From Megaleporinus macrocephalus (Eukaryota > Chordata > Actinopteri > Characiformes > Anostomidae): 64,000 nt of DNA. The stretch spans positions 25,791,518-25,855,517 of the forward strand of contig CM038708.1 of assembly GCA_021613375.1 (NCBI GenBank). The letters are read 5' to 3'. A program made the translations under genes and the position numbers. Shown here piece by piece: positions 34,296 to 47,305 of this stretch. The notes under the pieces were generated by a model. That model ran no database searches. It saw only the letters and a program-made list of their open reading frames with translations, and was not told where the DNA came from. Every line of letters begins with the position of its first letter. The stretch's first letter is position 1.

Positions 34296-36470
34296 AAGAC
34301 TCTTTTACACACACACACACAGGTACACACACACCTCATCCACTCTCTGCCTGCCAACCCTTCCTGTACACACCCTTAACCTCCTCTGACCCCACTGTCT
34401 CCCTCTGTCATGTGCCAAGGTTATCCAGTCCTACTTAGCCTCCCTACTCTAAAGCCTCCTCTCCTCGACCCTCACTCTGCGCTCTTAAAAGTCAAGGTAG
34501 CAAAAAAACAAAAAAACAATAGGGTTCCTGGGAGCACTGCTAAGAGGGACCACTCTGGGTTCCACACAGAGCCTTTCAATGAAATGACCATTTTCATAAA
34601 TAAGAGGAAAACTTCCACATAACATAAAGGTTCTACAGCAGTTCAACATTTTGACCTTCAAGTGTACATCCCCACTAAGAACCTTCCAGCAACCTTTATT
34701 TTTAAGAGTGTCAGCGCATGCGTTCAAGACATCAGAGACAGCCTTCTGCAATAGGTTTCTGCGAGATAGTGGAGAGTGTAACACTTTAAAAGACCATAGC
34801 TGTGATAAACGAAGCATCCGTGTCATCGAGGAAGACCTAAATGCAAAAAAAAAAAAAAGTAATAAAAATAAAAAATAGAACTAGACAATAACCACATGAG
34901 GGCTGGAGGAGGAACAATTGCAGCCATACATTCTTGCTGTGTACAGAAACCCCACGTGTTCCATGTAGCTTGAGTACCAGCCAATTTTGAAACCTGCATG
35001 TTTTTTAAATAGTCTGATTTAATGGTGTATCCGTGTTCAGCTAGCCAGACTTTGCTCGTAACGATACACCGCCACAAGCCCCTTCCCTTTCCCCCACCTT
35101 CCCTCCCCGACCCTGCCTTTGACATGTATGAGTAGAGATCAAAACGTGTTTGTACTGTATATGGGTCTGGACCGGAGTGGACTCTTCACAATTGACCTCT
35201 TGGTCCTAGTGCTGCCCATGTTCATATCTGTGGAAGTCACTTTACTGGAAAGAGCTAATTCCATATCACTAGTCTGTTGCATTTTGAGCTAGAATATTAT
35301 TGTCAAATGGACATTTGAACAAATAATCTCGTCTCCATACCGACGAAGGAGTCGTTCTACTCGCCGACCTTGTCACCAAAATGTCTGGACAGATCACCTT
35401 GATCGTGTGTGTAAGTTGACCGGCGGTTTGCCATGAAGAAAGAAACTGTTTGCTCCTGAGCACGTGGGACGGCATCACAGTGTCAATACTTAATAACTCG
35501 GCCCCACTTTATTTGGATGGTCCCCTATAGATAACAATGAGGTTTACAATGGGATAACAAGCATTGTTAGTGTTTAGATTAGGTTTGGAATAAAGCTGTC
35601 ACCTGTCTATCAAACCCGGTATCATATTTGTAACTATTAGAAGTAGCTGTTAGAGGCATTCAACTCCTCAGACATCTGGTTCCTATCATCTGCACTGGGA
35701 ATCCACGCGAGACTGCTCTGTATGAATATCTTATCTTCATATCTTGACAGTTTAATCATAGAGACGTTTTGAAAGGTTGGTGGAATTTCCGTTTCAGCGC
35801 AGGACATTTACAGAGGACCATCCAAATAAAGCGTCTGCGGTAGCTTTACACTGTGCAGTCTGTTGAAATTGAGTGCACTGCCACCTCTTTTTATAACATG
35901 ACAGCCAACACAGGTGTAATAACACATTTAATAATAACACAGTTCAACGTAAAGGGATGTGAATTACTTGTAGGTCGGTAGACAGTAATGACGCATCATG
36001 TTGGGTGTTACGAAAGGGCTTTGATGAGAAGTTGAGATGTGTGTGTGTGTTTGCGTTGTGTTTGAAGGGGGCTGAAGTCCTGCCAACAACTCCACAGACC
36101 ATCGCGCGAACACACAACCTGTTCCGATTGTCTTCGAAAATGTGCTGTTATGTGCTCTCTATCAAATGTGTGCATTTGATACTGTGGTACATTTTTATTT
36201 CCTCAGATGGATCTTTGCATGTGTACGGGTTTGTCCGCCGAGTATCGCAGAACATGCACCTCCCTGCATGTCGGGATACTGTAACCACCCCGGTGTGGCT
36301 GTTTTACGTTTGGTAAACGATTCTTATTTATCAGATTTATACCCTTCAATGGTCCACACAGCAATCCGACATATCCATAATAACTGCATTACAAATATAA
36401 ACTCAACTAGTTGTTGTAAATGTAATTGATGAATTGTACATTTGGAAGATTGAGACTCTGATTATTAAAG
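34296..36470 (+). other. rap1gds1: rap1gds1 3' UTR (extent uncertain)
   Basis: Begins after TAA. It has a CA run (34305-34333), a dispersed repeat rich in GGTTCT/GAACC words (about 34520-34715), an A-rich run (34846-34875) and a MITE (35502-35834). Candidate poly(A) signals are AATAAA at 35825-35830 and ATTAAA at 36464-36469, the second followed by a T/G-rich stretch. The end is a guess; RNA data would decide. Confidence 0.5.
35502..35834. mobile_element. MITE inside the rap1gds1 3' UTR
   Basis: The left end CCCCACTTTATTTGGATGGT and the right end ACCATCCAAATAAAGCG are inverted repeats about 330 bp apart. No coding sequence. The right end supplies an AATAAA at 35825-35830. Confidence 0.65.
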
Positions 36471-36933
36471 ACAATTGCTGGCAATGAACTCTTGTTTTAT
36501 GACTCCTGGTTCCACACAGTGCCAGTTTTATGGGCTCTTCTCTAAATTAATTTTAGTCAATTTGATTATCTCTTTAAATTTTATTTCTGCCAGGGATATA
36601 CGTAAGTGAATTAAGGGAGCAGAAAACAGACGCGGCCTTAGCGGCAGGGGTGAAGACTCATGATCAGTAAAACCTTGATAGAGCTGTCACTTTATACAGT
36701 GAATGATGGATACGTGTAGCTGAGATGATCTGCGTCATGGTAAATCATACATCATGGACCTGTATTGATGGTTAAGGTAATGGGCTAGTAACTCGTTTCT
36801 CATGCAGAATCAGATTAGAACACGGGCTGCAAGCTATAAATAGTTTATTACTATCTCTTTTTATAGGAGGATCCCATTCAGGAGGCAACGAAAGGGTCAG
36901 GCGCATGAATATCTGTTAAGCCTCATCACCACG

Positions 36934-37691
36934 TCAGCCATAACATTAAAAGCACCTCCTTAGATCTACACACGTTGTCCATTTTATCAGCTCCGCTTAC
37001 CATATAGGAGCACTGTGTTACAGTTACAGACTGTAGCTCATCTAATTCGCTACATGCATAGTTTATCACCTTTAACCCTGTTCTTTAATGTTCAGAACCC
37101 CCACAGGACCACCACAAAGCAGGTACTACTAGGGAGGTGGATCGTTCTCAGCACTGCAGTGACACGGACACGGTGGTGGTGGTGGTGTGTTATGCACTGG
37201 TATGAGTAAATCAGACAAAGCAGTGCTGCTGCTGGAGTGTTTAAACACCTCAGTGTCACTGCTGGACTGATTATAGTCCACCAACCAGTAACATCCAGCC
37301 AACAGTGTCCTGTGAGCAGCTTACTGTGACCACTAATGAGGGACTAGAGAATGACCAACACAAACTGTGCAGCAATAGATGAGCTACTGTCTCTGATGTT
37401 ACATCTACACGGTAAACCAGCAAGGTAGGCGTGTCTAATAGAGTGGACAATGAGTGGACACAGTATTTTGAGAATGGCCCACGACCCAAATAATATCTGC
37501 TCTGTGGTGGTCCTTTGGGGGCCCTGGCCATTGAAGAACAAGGTGAAAGGGGGCTAACAAAAGTATACAAAGAAACAGATGGACTACAGTCTGTAAGTGT
37601 AGAACTACAAAGTGGACATGTATTATAAATAGAGCTGATATAACGGACAATGTGTGTAGACACAAGGAGGTGGTTTTCATGTTATGGCTGA
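36934..37691. mobile_element. Foldback element with long inverted arms
   Basis: Starts TCAGCCATAACATTAAAAGC and ends in its near-complement (..TTTTCATGTTATGGCTGA). The arms pair over about 250 bp: for example CAGGACCACCACAAAGCAGG (37106-37125) on the left matches the complement of CTGCTCTGTGGTGGTCCTTT (37498-37517) on the right. The non-paired middle (37215-37435) has no coding sequence. Elements of this look are very abundant in characiform and related fish, as I recall. Confidence 0.75.
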
Positions 37692-38264
37692 TCATTGTTT
37701 ATCATTCATGCTTAGGATAGAACGTCAGGCGAATATCCAAGAGACATGAATCAAAGGGACTTTTACTGCAGCTTCTCCTGTGACCACTGCAAACAAGCCA
37801 GTCAGTTGTAGGCCTCTGGAGGCTGTTAGAAATGGAAAACTGCTGCAGCAGCTCTGTGCACCATACAAAGCAAAAAAAAACAAAAAAAAAAACACATGGA
37901 ATGTCTTTACAAGCTTTAATTGTCAAACCAAAGACCTAGCGGTCACGGTTCACCACTGCGAACCTAATCTGTTGTCTAGCCTTATTTATTGTCAGTAGGC
38001 CGATTTCAGACTCGCCGTCATGCTCTTCAAGATGCTTTTCAACTGCGTTAGTGTATCCATAGAAAGCACAGCTTGGTCTACTTTCTCGTAAGCAGTGCAC
38101 AGGCTGTCCAGAAATGTTCTCTGACACTCCTGTTGGAGCTTGTATATGTGTGAGACAGTGTGAGAAAGCAGGTTCCAGTATGTTTCTCCCCTCTAGGTTT
38201 TTAGGCACTAAGATGGTTTACCTAAAGCTATTTTCAAAGCATTTGATAGGAGCCATGTTTGTAT

Positions 38265-39090
38265 TGTACAATATTGGCACCACTAAAGAAAGTGAACAAT
38301 CAAATATATGTAATATATCCAATAATTCTATTTTTCCACACATTTTGAGAAATTTGCTCCTTTTTTGTAGTAAAAATAAGACACAAATTCCAACATTTTT
38401 TCAGTGCCAAGCAACGTTGGATGGATTGAGGTAAGGCAAAAGTTTGCCATGCACACCATTAAGTTTGGAGGGAATTGTGGAAAAATGACAGCACCTTATA
38501 CTCACCGTAAAACATGGAGCTGTCTTTGGGGCCAGGGGCTTTTGTTAAGGTCAGTGGTTATAAAGCTTTCATTCAGTGCCAGAACATTTTAGCTGAAAAT
38601 CTGGTTGCCTCTGCGAGAAGGCTGTAACAGGGCCATGCTCAGGTCTTACAGCAAGACAACGAGCTGATTCACATTAAAATCAGACACGGTTGCATAAACA
38701 CAGAATAAAGGTTTTGCAATGGCCCTCTAAGTCTGTAGACTTTCAACCTAATTAAAGAAAGCAGTTCTCAAAGAAATCCCAGGAATGTCAGTGAGCTGGA
38801 AATGTTCTGGTGGAAGCGTGGTCCAGGATCCCTCCACAAGTTTTCTCTGATCTTGTTAAACCCTACAGAAACAGGCTGTCATCCTCACTGGGGCGACTCC
38901 ACCTAATACTGGAATTAGGGGTGCCCATATTTCTGAACGTGCAGTTTTATGAAAATGTGCATTAAAAGGAAACCTTTATACGTTTATTTAACCCTAAAGT
39001 ATCTCTTACTGCATGTGTTTTTATTTTTATTTGTTAACTGCAGCTTATTTTTATGAAGAGTGCCAACATTTCTGAAGTTCACTGTATGTA
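38265..39090 (+). mobile_element. Decayed Tc1/mariner transposon
   Basis: The end TATTGGCACCACTAAAG is related to the complement of the right end AGTGCCAACATTTCTGAAGT. Inside, CAATGGCCCTCTAAGTCTGT (38719-38738) and AGACTTTCAACCTAAT correspond to the WPSxSxDLNPIE motif of Tc1 transposase, damaged. Upstream phrases such as TTACAGCAAGACAACGAGCT (QQDN) fit the same protein. Pseudogene. Confidence 0.7.
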
Positions 39091-39813
39091 GTATATATTC
39101 TGCTTACTGGTGCTGCATAGACAGAATTCAATCATATACACAGGCAACATTTATATCTTATTTAATCACTGTATAAATTAAATGAATCTTATTAAAATAG
39201 AAACCTAAGTCTGATCTATGAAAGCTACCTCAACATTTATATTAAATATAAAAGTACAGTTAGTAGAACAGTACAGGACTAATTATTTTAAATAAGTTTA
39301 GTTCTTAGGGGCAGTTTATTCTTGCAAACCCTCGTCTCGATGTAACACAATAACACTTACATTGCTGAACTAGTGATGAAATCACCACACCAACCACATC
39401 TAGTGATCCCTTCCTCAGCTTTAATGATAATACTATTCTTTACAATGTCAGCAGGTCAGCACATTGGTTTATCTGACTAAATTAATACACTATGACCCCC
39501 TCCAACACACGATTACTTAATAAACAACCGTCTCAGACATTTTTACCATTTTCCATCTAGTCAACGTTACAGATTCTCTTTTGTGCACTTTTATTAAACT
39601 CCATAAACTCTATTCATTTAAGTATGCTGTGTGAAAAGACTGATCTTGGTAAGGACTGATCCTGTCCAGTTTCATAATCTGAATTCACACAGATTGTTCA
39701 CAAGTGTTGCATATGTAAACAGTCATTCAGAGAAGTCCGAACTGCAGTTGATGTACAAAACATTTAAAGAACGTCACAGAAACTTGTGGATATGAAATAG
39801 TTATGAATGTATC

Positions 39814-40058
39814 ATCGTTGTCCAATAAAAAACAAGTATCTTTGCTTGCAACTATATAGGAGAGACCAAAGACATACTTTACGTTCAATGCAAGTTAATG
39901 GAACCAGAATTTTTCCAAGCTATTTTGAAGCATTTCTATTGGTCCATTCGTCATGAAATATTCACCAATGTATACGACCATTGGCGTGTTCAGATAATGT
40001 AGAAAACTCAAAAATCGACAAAAATGGAGGTACATGTTTTTCATTGAACAGCAACGAT
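39814..40058. mobile_element. Palindromic MITE, GCTGTCCAA family, copy 2
   Basis: The left end ATCGTTGTCCAATAAAAAAC and the right end TTTTTCATTGAACAGCAACG, then AT, are inverted repeats. The interior, read on the minus strand, has AATAGAAATGCTTCAAAATA and GCTTGGAAAAATTCTGGTTC, shared with the copies near 5262 and 45142. Confidence 0.75.
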
Positions 40059-41331
40059 ATGAATGCCTGCAATGTTGTCTTACCATAATTTTGAGATCAG
40101 GTTTAGGTCTAAAATATAGTATTAGAGGGGTATACAGGGTGTTGTAAGGCAAAAACAAAGTACCCAAAGAAAACAGATTTTTTTGAGAGGTGTGGACTCA
40201 CTGGCTATGCTGGATAGTAAATTAACCTGCTGTATTTGTCATCGCGATTCCATCATACCACTGTAAAGAAATCTGAGGTGATACCTTTCTCTACAATCCA
40301 TCATTTTACATCAAATCACTCTGAAACACTTTGTTTTTGCTGCTCAATGTGGCCTTAAATTGTGAAGAAAAGAAAAAGCAAACAAAAAACACTGACCTTG
40401 AATGTGTGTAATGCAAAGCCTGCTTATACCTGCTTATATATTGCATGTTAGCTATAACCCTGACCTCTGAACCAGCGTTTATTGGATTGGTTTGTAATCC
40501 ACCTCACCAAAAAATACCGTTATTCTACATTCAGCAGTTTCTTCAGAAAAGATTGTGGACTGTCGCTCGATGCAGAATAATTACACACTCTCTGAGAAAC
40601 TAGAACGCAACCAGGCAGTTAGCATAAATTAAACAGTGTTCACACAGATTTCAGAAAAGAAGCTGACACTGCACCTAAAAAAAAGTGTAACAAGGAAAAA
40701 AAAGAAAACACAATATCCATAGTTACCAGCACAACCAATAATGCTGCCCTTAAAGTGGACCAGGACTTCCTTAACAGCCTTCTGCTCTTCTTATTGTTGT
40801 AAAAAAATAAATGAACAAAAAAAGAAAAGAAAAAACACAAGACACACCAGTGTTATAAACTCAATCTCTGCCGCACCTGCTGTATACGGTAATGAGTCAC
40901 GTTTCTGTTTTTATAAAAGTATATATCCAAATAAGTACCTGTAGAATATGCAGTGACTGCTTGTGAAACATTTTTGTAGAACATTTTCCTGAATTTTGTA
41001 AATTATGTTTTCCAAAGGGAGGATTTTATGGCAATTCATTAAGTTCAAGGTGGATGAAACATTAATAAGACAATTATTTTCACATATTGTAATGTTTATT
41101 CACTCAATGCAGCAACTCCCCAATGGTTCCTGCTTTGAGTGCACGATTCTAAAATTGTCCTGGTGTCTCACAATATCGAAGCCTTTAAATTAATGAGCTC
41201 AAAATAACAGTATAGCACAGAAAATGTGTATTTTTACTATTTTAATTTTAGTCTAGTTGTGCATAGATGTTATTTGTATGTGTAAAATGCATTCAAATAA
41301 TCTCTCCTATAGTAAATTATTTTATATATAA

Positions 41332-41560
41332 ACAGTCATATGCAAAATTGCATGTCAGATGATGTGAATACACCCCCACAATTAACAACCATTAATATGG
41401 CATTTTTGGGCATATTTTACTGCACAATTAGTTTCTACTCATAAGAAAGTATTGAGCAAATAAACAATAACTGTGCATTAAAATATGCAGAAGTACATTC
41501 TCTGTAGGGGATCTGTTGCTTATGATCTACTATGTCAACAAAACCTTTGCATATGACTGT
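41332..41560. mobile_element. 229-bp MITE with perfect 15-bp inverted ends
   Basis: ACAGTCATATGCAAA at 41332-41346 is the exact complement of TTTGCATATGACTGT at 41546-41560. The interior phrase ATTAAAATATGCAGAAGTAC and ATTCTCTGTAGGGGAT recurs at 55915-55946, so this is a family. Confidence 0.75.
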
Positions 41561-44500
41561 GAATGTGATTTTATTGTGATAATATTGTCTCTCAGATAGC
41601 TCCTTTTACATTTTCTACATATTTGACTAAAATATTAACTACTTCATGTGTCGCTAAAATCTTTTATTATAACACTGTGATCTGAAAACTGAATTAAACA
41701 AAACTAATGCCGTAGCTTAGATTTTCTACATGCAGTGTGACTTGAAAATAAAGTGTCAGTGGATTATAATTAAAAAAAAATCTCTGATTTCAGTTATTTA
41801 GTGGTGTTCCAGTCAGCTTTACTCATATTATATACAGACTGTTTTACACTGGTTTTTATACCGTTTGCCACTGCAATGGTAGAAAGACGTATGCAGCCAA
41901 TAGAGATTAGGTTGAAAAACGCTGGTGTGTTTAATATGGGATGCTCATTGCCAGTGTGAGAGGCATGCAGTGCATTCAGAGACATGGCTCTCACTGTTCA
42001 CACACACACACCCAAACGCAGAGCTGTATGCTTTGTACATGTTCTATACAAGTGTTTGACAAAAGAAATACTCTTGTAAAATCAATATTTACACATAGGA
42101 AAAGATAATGTGGCATGTAAATTTGCTGTGTGGCTGCTGGCGCTCTTATTCAGGCAGATTCCTAAAAAAAACAAAACAACAACAACAAAACACTGTTTAT
42201 ATATCAATTTGCAATAGCTATGATATCATTAGCTGTACATGCTTCATGATCAATTCATTGTGTTACCTGTGAAAGTATGCTGGGACGTTAGCCTCTGCTT
42301 CAGGAGAACAAGCTGCATGAGAGGAAGAGATGTAAAAAATTAATATTAAATATGCCTGGGACGAGATCTGCCCGTATCCCAGGGAGCTGACTGAATCTCA
42401 TTAACTTGGTTACAGGCAAAAGTGGGTAGCACTATTTATACAATCCATCGATTTGCTAATATTCAAAAAAATAAAATACAATCAGTTTTTCTAGTCTATG
42501 GAGGTTTTTTTGGGCCTGATGTAAATATAATGAAGGCATATTCAGCTCCAGTCCTGGAAACCACAGCAGTGCAGTGTTTGACCACACAGCAGGTCAAATC
42601 TACTTTTGATTTGTTGTTATTTTAAGCTGTGTTCATATTACAGGTTACAATGTCTGATTTGCAAGTCAATGCAACCGTAACAATATAAGCATGTATATCC
42701 ATTTTTGACAGTCCCTGTCATGTATTTACTGACTAACTTTACCTCAACATTTCCCTTCAGGACTCATAGATGGCATCTTAAGGGCCTCAGAACTTCAGCC
42801 GCAGGTTTTGCCCAGAAGTCTTTGCGACCTGGTGTAATCTCCCTTTTCCACCCCGCCGAAAAATGGCAGGCAAAGCTGTTTATAATAAGCCATATTGATA
42901 AAATTCCCCAAATGCTTTAAAAATGTATGTTCAGAATTAGTTTTATTGGCCAAAGTTTAACCAAACGTATGTCCAAGTATATAAAAATGTTCTACATCAC
43001 AAAGTTTGCATGGCTGGCTGATTAGAACACCACTGATTTGACTGATTTGTACTTACATATCATTTAAATTCAAGCTAGATTTCCTGTGGCTTTTTGCAGC
43101 TCACGCTAGAAAAAATCTTTCTCGATCTAATAGATTACACCAATGAGACTGACTAAAACCGGCTGTGTGATCATAAAACTTAATCCATTTGTTTTATAAA
43201 GGGGGCAAGAAAAAAACCCACTAAACTGCAGCTCTGTGGCTCTCCAAGACTGTGACTGGGCAGGTTTGTGATGGCTGTTAATAGTGTAACCTCTAACTGA
43301 AGCACTACTTGGATAATAATTCTGGTTTCTCAAGCGCTTATGCTCCTGATGTGCTGGATGTATAAAGAATGGGTTAATACTCGCCGGTTTACATGTTACA
43401 GTTTTGAAAGCTTGAAAAGACATAGAAACGACCTTTTTAATGTTTTTCAACTGACCATACATTCACAGAAACAGATGCTTTCAAGGAAGTTTCTTATACA
43501 GGTGTGCGCAAAAAAACGTGGACTTCCCGGTCAAATGACACGTTCTGTTGATTTTCTAAGTGAAAACAGGTTACACACCCTGTACAGAGAACACAATACT
43601 ACCTTTAACGAACGACTTCTGTTTGATTGCTGAATTACTCATACTGGCTCAGTAAAAGCAGGTTTAACTTTGTGTCCTGTTCAGGAAGTGTGACCTTATT
43701 TTTACAAAACAGGTCATTTGACTGGAGGTGTTCAGAATGTATTATATACCTATATACATGGCAGAACGCAAGCAGCTGGGCAGTAAGAGCTGCCTGGTCT
43801 CTGTTGTTTTGTAGCCCCATTGGTAAGCAAAGAAATAAACTTAAAGCATAAAACCACACATCAAACATGTGGGGCACATCATCACTAGGGAAAATCCCAG
43901 TGTCTGTTTATTATGCATGTCTTGTTATGTGGGTAATGTTTATTTGTCATGGCTTTGAGGCAAGCATAACTTATAAAGCGCAATTGTGTTTACCTGATCT
44001 ACTACTTATGGTCCCCTGGAATGGGGGGCTTTGTACAAGACTGATGTTTCTTCATCATTTATTCAATATAGGTGTAACTGCCTTCAAATGAAAGCTGATC
44101 CTGCACTTTAACAGTGCAGCCATGGTTTTATTACAAATCCAATCTACTGGACTACAGAGACAAAACAACAACAGAAATCGCTGCCCAATTACTTACGAAC
44201 TGCGCTGTAAAGCATGAGGTCAGCAGTTACTGTGTAATCTTGGTGAGCAGGAAGAAAATCCCCATAATTCTCTGAGGAGGGCAGGGGGAATGAGGAAGGT
44301 AGGAGCAAAGCAGGCCAGCATGCGACAGTGCACTGAGAGATGAGATGTTGAACTGCTGCAGTGTGGTGCGGCACGCTGAGACTACAGAGGCCTAAGACAG
44401 TGGACAGAATAACTGGAGGAGTGAGAGACAGGGTGGTAATGAAAATGGAGTGAATTAGAGGCCCCAATCAATGTACTGAAGGAATCACACTTGCACCCTG

Positions 44501-45117
44501 CAGTAATCTTTAGAGGTCATACTGATAGTCAGCGCTAACAGCGTGATGTGACTTAATAGTAATTAATTACTTATTGAAATTATTTAGAAAAACCTTTCAA
44601 AAATTCTTTAAAAAGTGTGGATTCTAAACTTTCAGTCAATACAACTTTTTGTAGGGGTGTAACGATTCACAAAACAAACAAACAATCTCGATCTGATGCA
44701 ATTACCAACATGTCAAAAATAAAGACGTGGCTAAAAATGTATCTTATAATTATAATTATTATAAGACATTTATTATAATTTAACATCATAAAATATATAC
44801 ATTACATACTATATGAAATAAAAATGCTCCTTAAGCTAATATGATGAGTTCCAAGCTAACATTAGCTAATGTGCTAGTTACAATACTTGGAAACACAAAT
44901 GTGTAGAAATATAATAGAGCATGTGGCCAAATAGACGAGGAGATATTTTATCATGACTGAATTTGATCTGGGTTTTTTTTGTATCCAAAAACTCTCTTTA
45001 TAATGTACTATAATCAATTATGTCAATAACGATAATTAATCATGGAACTGATTACATAAATTTAAGTATAGCAAACAGAAACTAATTATATATATAAAAT
45101 GTATTTATATGTATATA

Positions 45118-45258
45118 TTGTCGCTGTTCGATGAAAATGGACCAATAGAAACGATCCAAAATAGCTTACAAAAGTATCTGCTTCTATTGATTTACATTTA
45201 AAGTAAAGTTTTACGCTCTTCTGTAAAGTTGGCATTTTGGACATTTCTTCAGACAGCA
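45118..45258. repeat. Partial MITE, GCTGTCCAA family
   Basis: TTGTCGCTGTTCGATGAAAA, then GGACCAATAGAAACGATCCA and AAATAGC, match copy 2. The right end is degraded. Confidence 0.55.
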
Positions 45259-46956
45259 AAGATATAAACTATTTATTTTTCTTAAAGTAAACATGACTAA
45301 TTAAGAAGCTGAACTTATTCCAAACCAGAAGTTTTACAAGTGCCAACACCTGCAGCTAACTTTAAAAGCATTTTTGGAAAAACTGTAAAATGTAAGGTTG
45401 TTTAGTTTACATTATTTGGTCACTGCATTGGTCTTTAAGTGTTATTATTAATAGGTGTATCCAGATCTTCGAATGTAACAGCTTTAGTTAATGAAAAATA
45501 AAAAAATCTACTTGCCTACAAGTGCTATATGTAGTAGGGATTTTACATACTTGGTTTTAACTGTTCTGTTGTTTTCTGTGATTGGCTTGCGGGACACGTT
45601 GATGTGAGTAGCATTAGCTTGTTTAATTACAAGGCTGCAGCCCATAACTATTAGAACTTGTATTTGTCTAATTCAGCCGGGTGTATTTACACATTTCCAC
45701 TATAATCTGTAGAAACTTTTTTCACATAGAAAAAATGTGTGCATCATTATTATGGGGGTCTTGAGTGGATTGTGTTTCAGTGACTGTATTAGATGTTAGT
45801 AAATGGTCCAAATGTTAGATAAATAGTTACTGTCATCCTGAGAATGTTGTTACTGAGAGAAACAGGATTGACAAAGTTGAGAAAGATCAGATATAGGCAT
45901 ATGTTTGCACCCACCGAGTGAGCGTACACCTCCCTCAGGAGTGCACTTTCTTGCTGGAGTGGGGTGGGGGGCGGCGGGCAGCAAAAGAGGGGGGCGGCAG
46001 CCTGACAGAAGCGTGGGGGAGGAGAAGTGGAGTGGTGAAGTGAGCTGGCAAAGCAATGACCATGGTTGTGCACAACATACACAAACACACTGTGGAGAAC
46101 CCCTCAGCTCAGCCAAGCAGAGGAGTATGAGGACGGATGTCATGGACAAAAAATACCCAATTACATGGGAGCCTGGGTTAAAGTAACAACTGAGCATAAT
46201 AAGCCCCCCTGACTGACTAATATGTCACTTGTAGACAATATTAATATGAAATAGAGTTAAAAACTAGGTTTACAATGCTATAATAATGAACCTGTATATT
46301 TTGGAATAATTTTACTAGATATATAGAATTTCCAATAATGAGATCTTGAAAATGATTCTAATGGAAATGCTATTCCAGAATCCACACACTGTCCACAAGA
46401 TGGCAGTCATGAGAGCTGTATCTGCATGTGCCTTTTTGTTGAGGCATGTCTCCAGTCTTCACAGTAAACACACCTGATTCATTATTAGGACCACCTTAGT
46501 GGCTACAGCGTGTGCATAAGATTTGACACCCCTGCCCTTAAAATGACTGGCCAAAAAAAAAAAAAAAAAAGAGACACAATTTTCCCCAAACTTCAAATTT
46601 GATCAACTATGACATGTTTGGCCCCTAAAGTTCTTTAGATCTGCAAAAACACTGTAAGGCTAATGTAGCTAATTAGCAGTGTGCATAAGGCATGGCTAAA
46701 CCATTACACACTTGCCTTATACAGTGTCGAGCTACTTACATGTGGATTTTGACACTGTGAAACATAAATGAGTAGAACTAATAACAAATTATTATCAGTG
46801 AAATTATACCCTAAACTGTGTCTGTATTCTTGTCCATTGTTATAGTCACTCTGCTAAAAAGGGCTTAGACCATCATAACCCACATTCACCCTCTTCAGGC
46901 TGGTCTGGTGCTGATTCAGGTGAGCTTGTAGTGTCACGCCTTCCTCTGTCTCTGCG

Positions 46957-47305
46957 TCTCAGGACTACTACTCCAGTGCGTCTCAGGACTACTATGCCAG
47001 TGCGTCTCAGGACTACTACTCCAGTGCGTCTCAGGACTACTACTCCAGTGCGTCTCAGAACTACTACTCCAGTGCGTCTCAGGACTACTACGCCAGTCCG
47101 TCTCAGGACTACTACTCCAGTGCGTCTCAGGACTACTACTCCAGTGCGTCTCAGGACTACTAGTACGTCTCAGGACTACTACTCCAGTGCGTCTCAGAAC
47201 TACTACGCCAGTGCGTCTCAGGACTACTACTCCAGTGCGTCTCAGGACTACTACTCCAGTGCGTCTCAGAACTACTACTCCAGTGCGTCTCAGAACTACT
47301 ACTCC
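46957..47305. repeat. Minisatellite: 15 units of 24 bp
   Basis: The unit is TCTCAGGACTACTACTCCAG then TGCG. Eight full units are followed by a ninth shortened to 19 bp (47149-47167), five full ones and a partial. Single-base variants (GAACTAC, TATGCC, TACGCC, CCG) occur. As 24 is a multiple of three, each frame gives an 8-residue repeat (SASQDYYS or VRLRTTTP). The short unit creates a TAG in the DYY frame and shifts it. No promoter, splice or homology evidence for coding. Confidence 0.95.

Noticed and set aside
42240..42310. Possible minus-strand exon ending at CACAG|GTAAC
   Set aside because: Isolated, with no reading frame match to tspan5 or any protein I know.
44189..44467. Antisense 92-codon ORF followed by a good GTAAGT donor at about 44196
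   Set aside because: No family recognised and no partner exon found. A single consensus donor is expected by chance in 12 kb.
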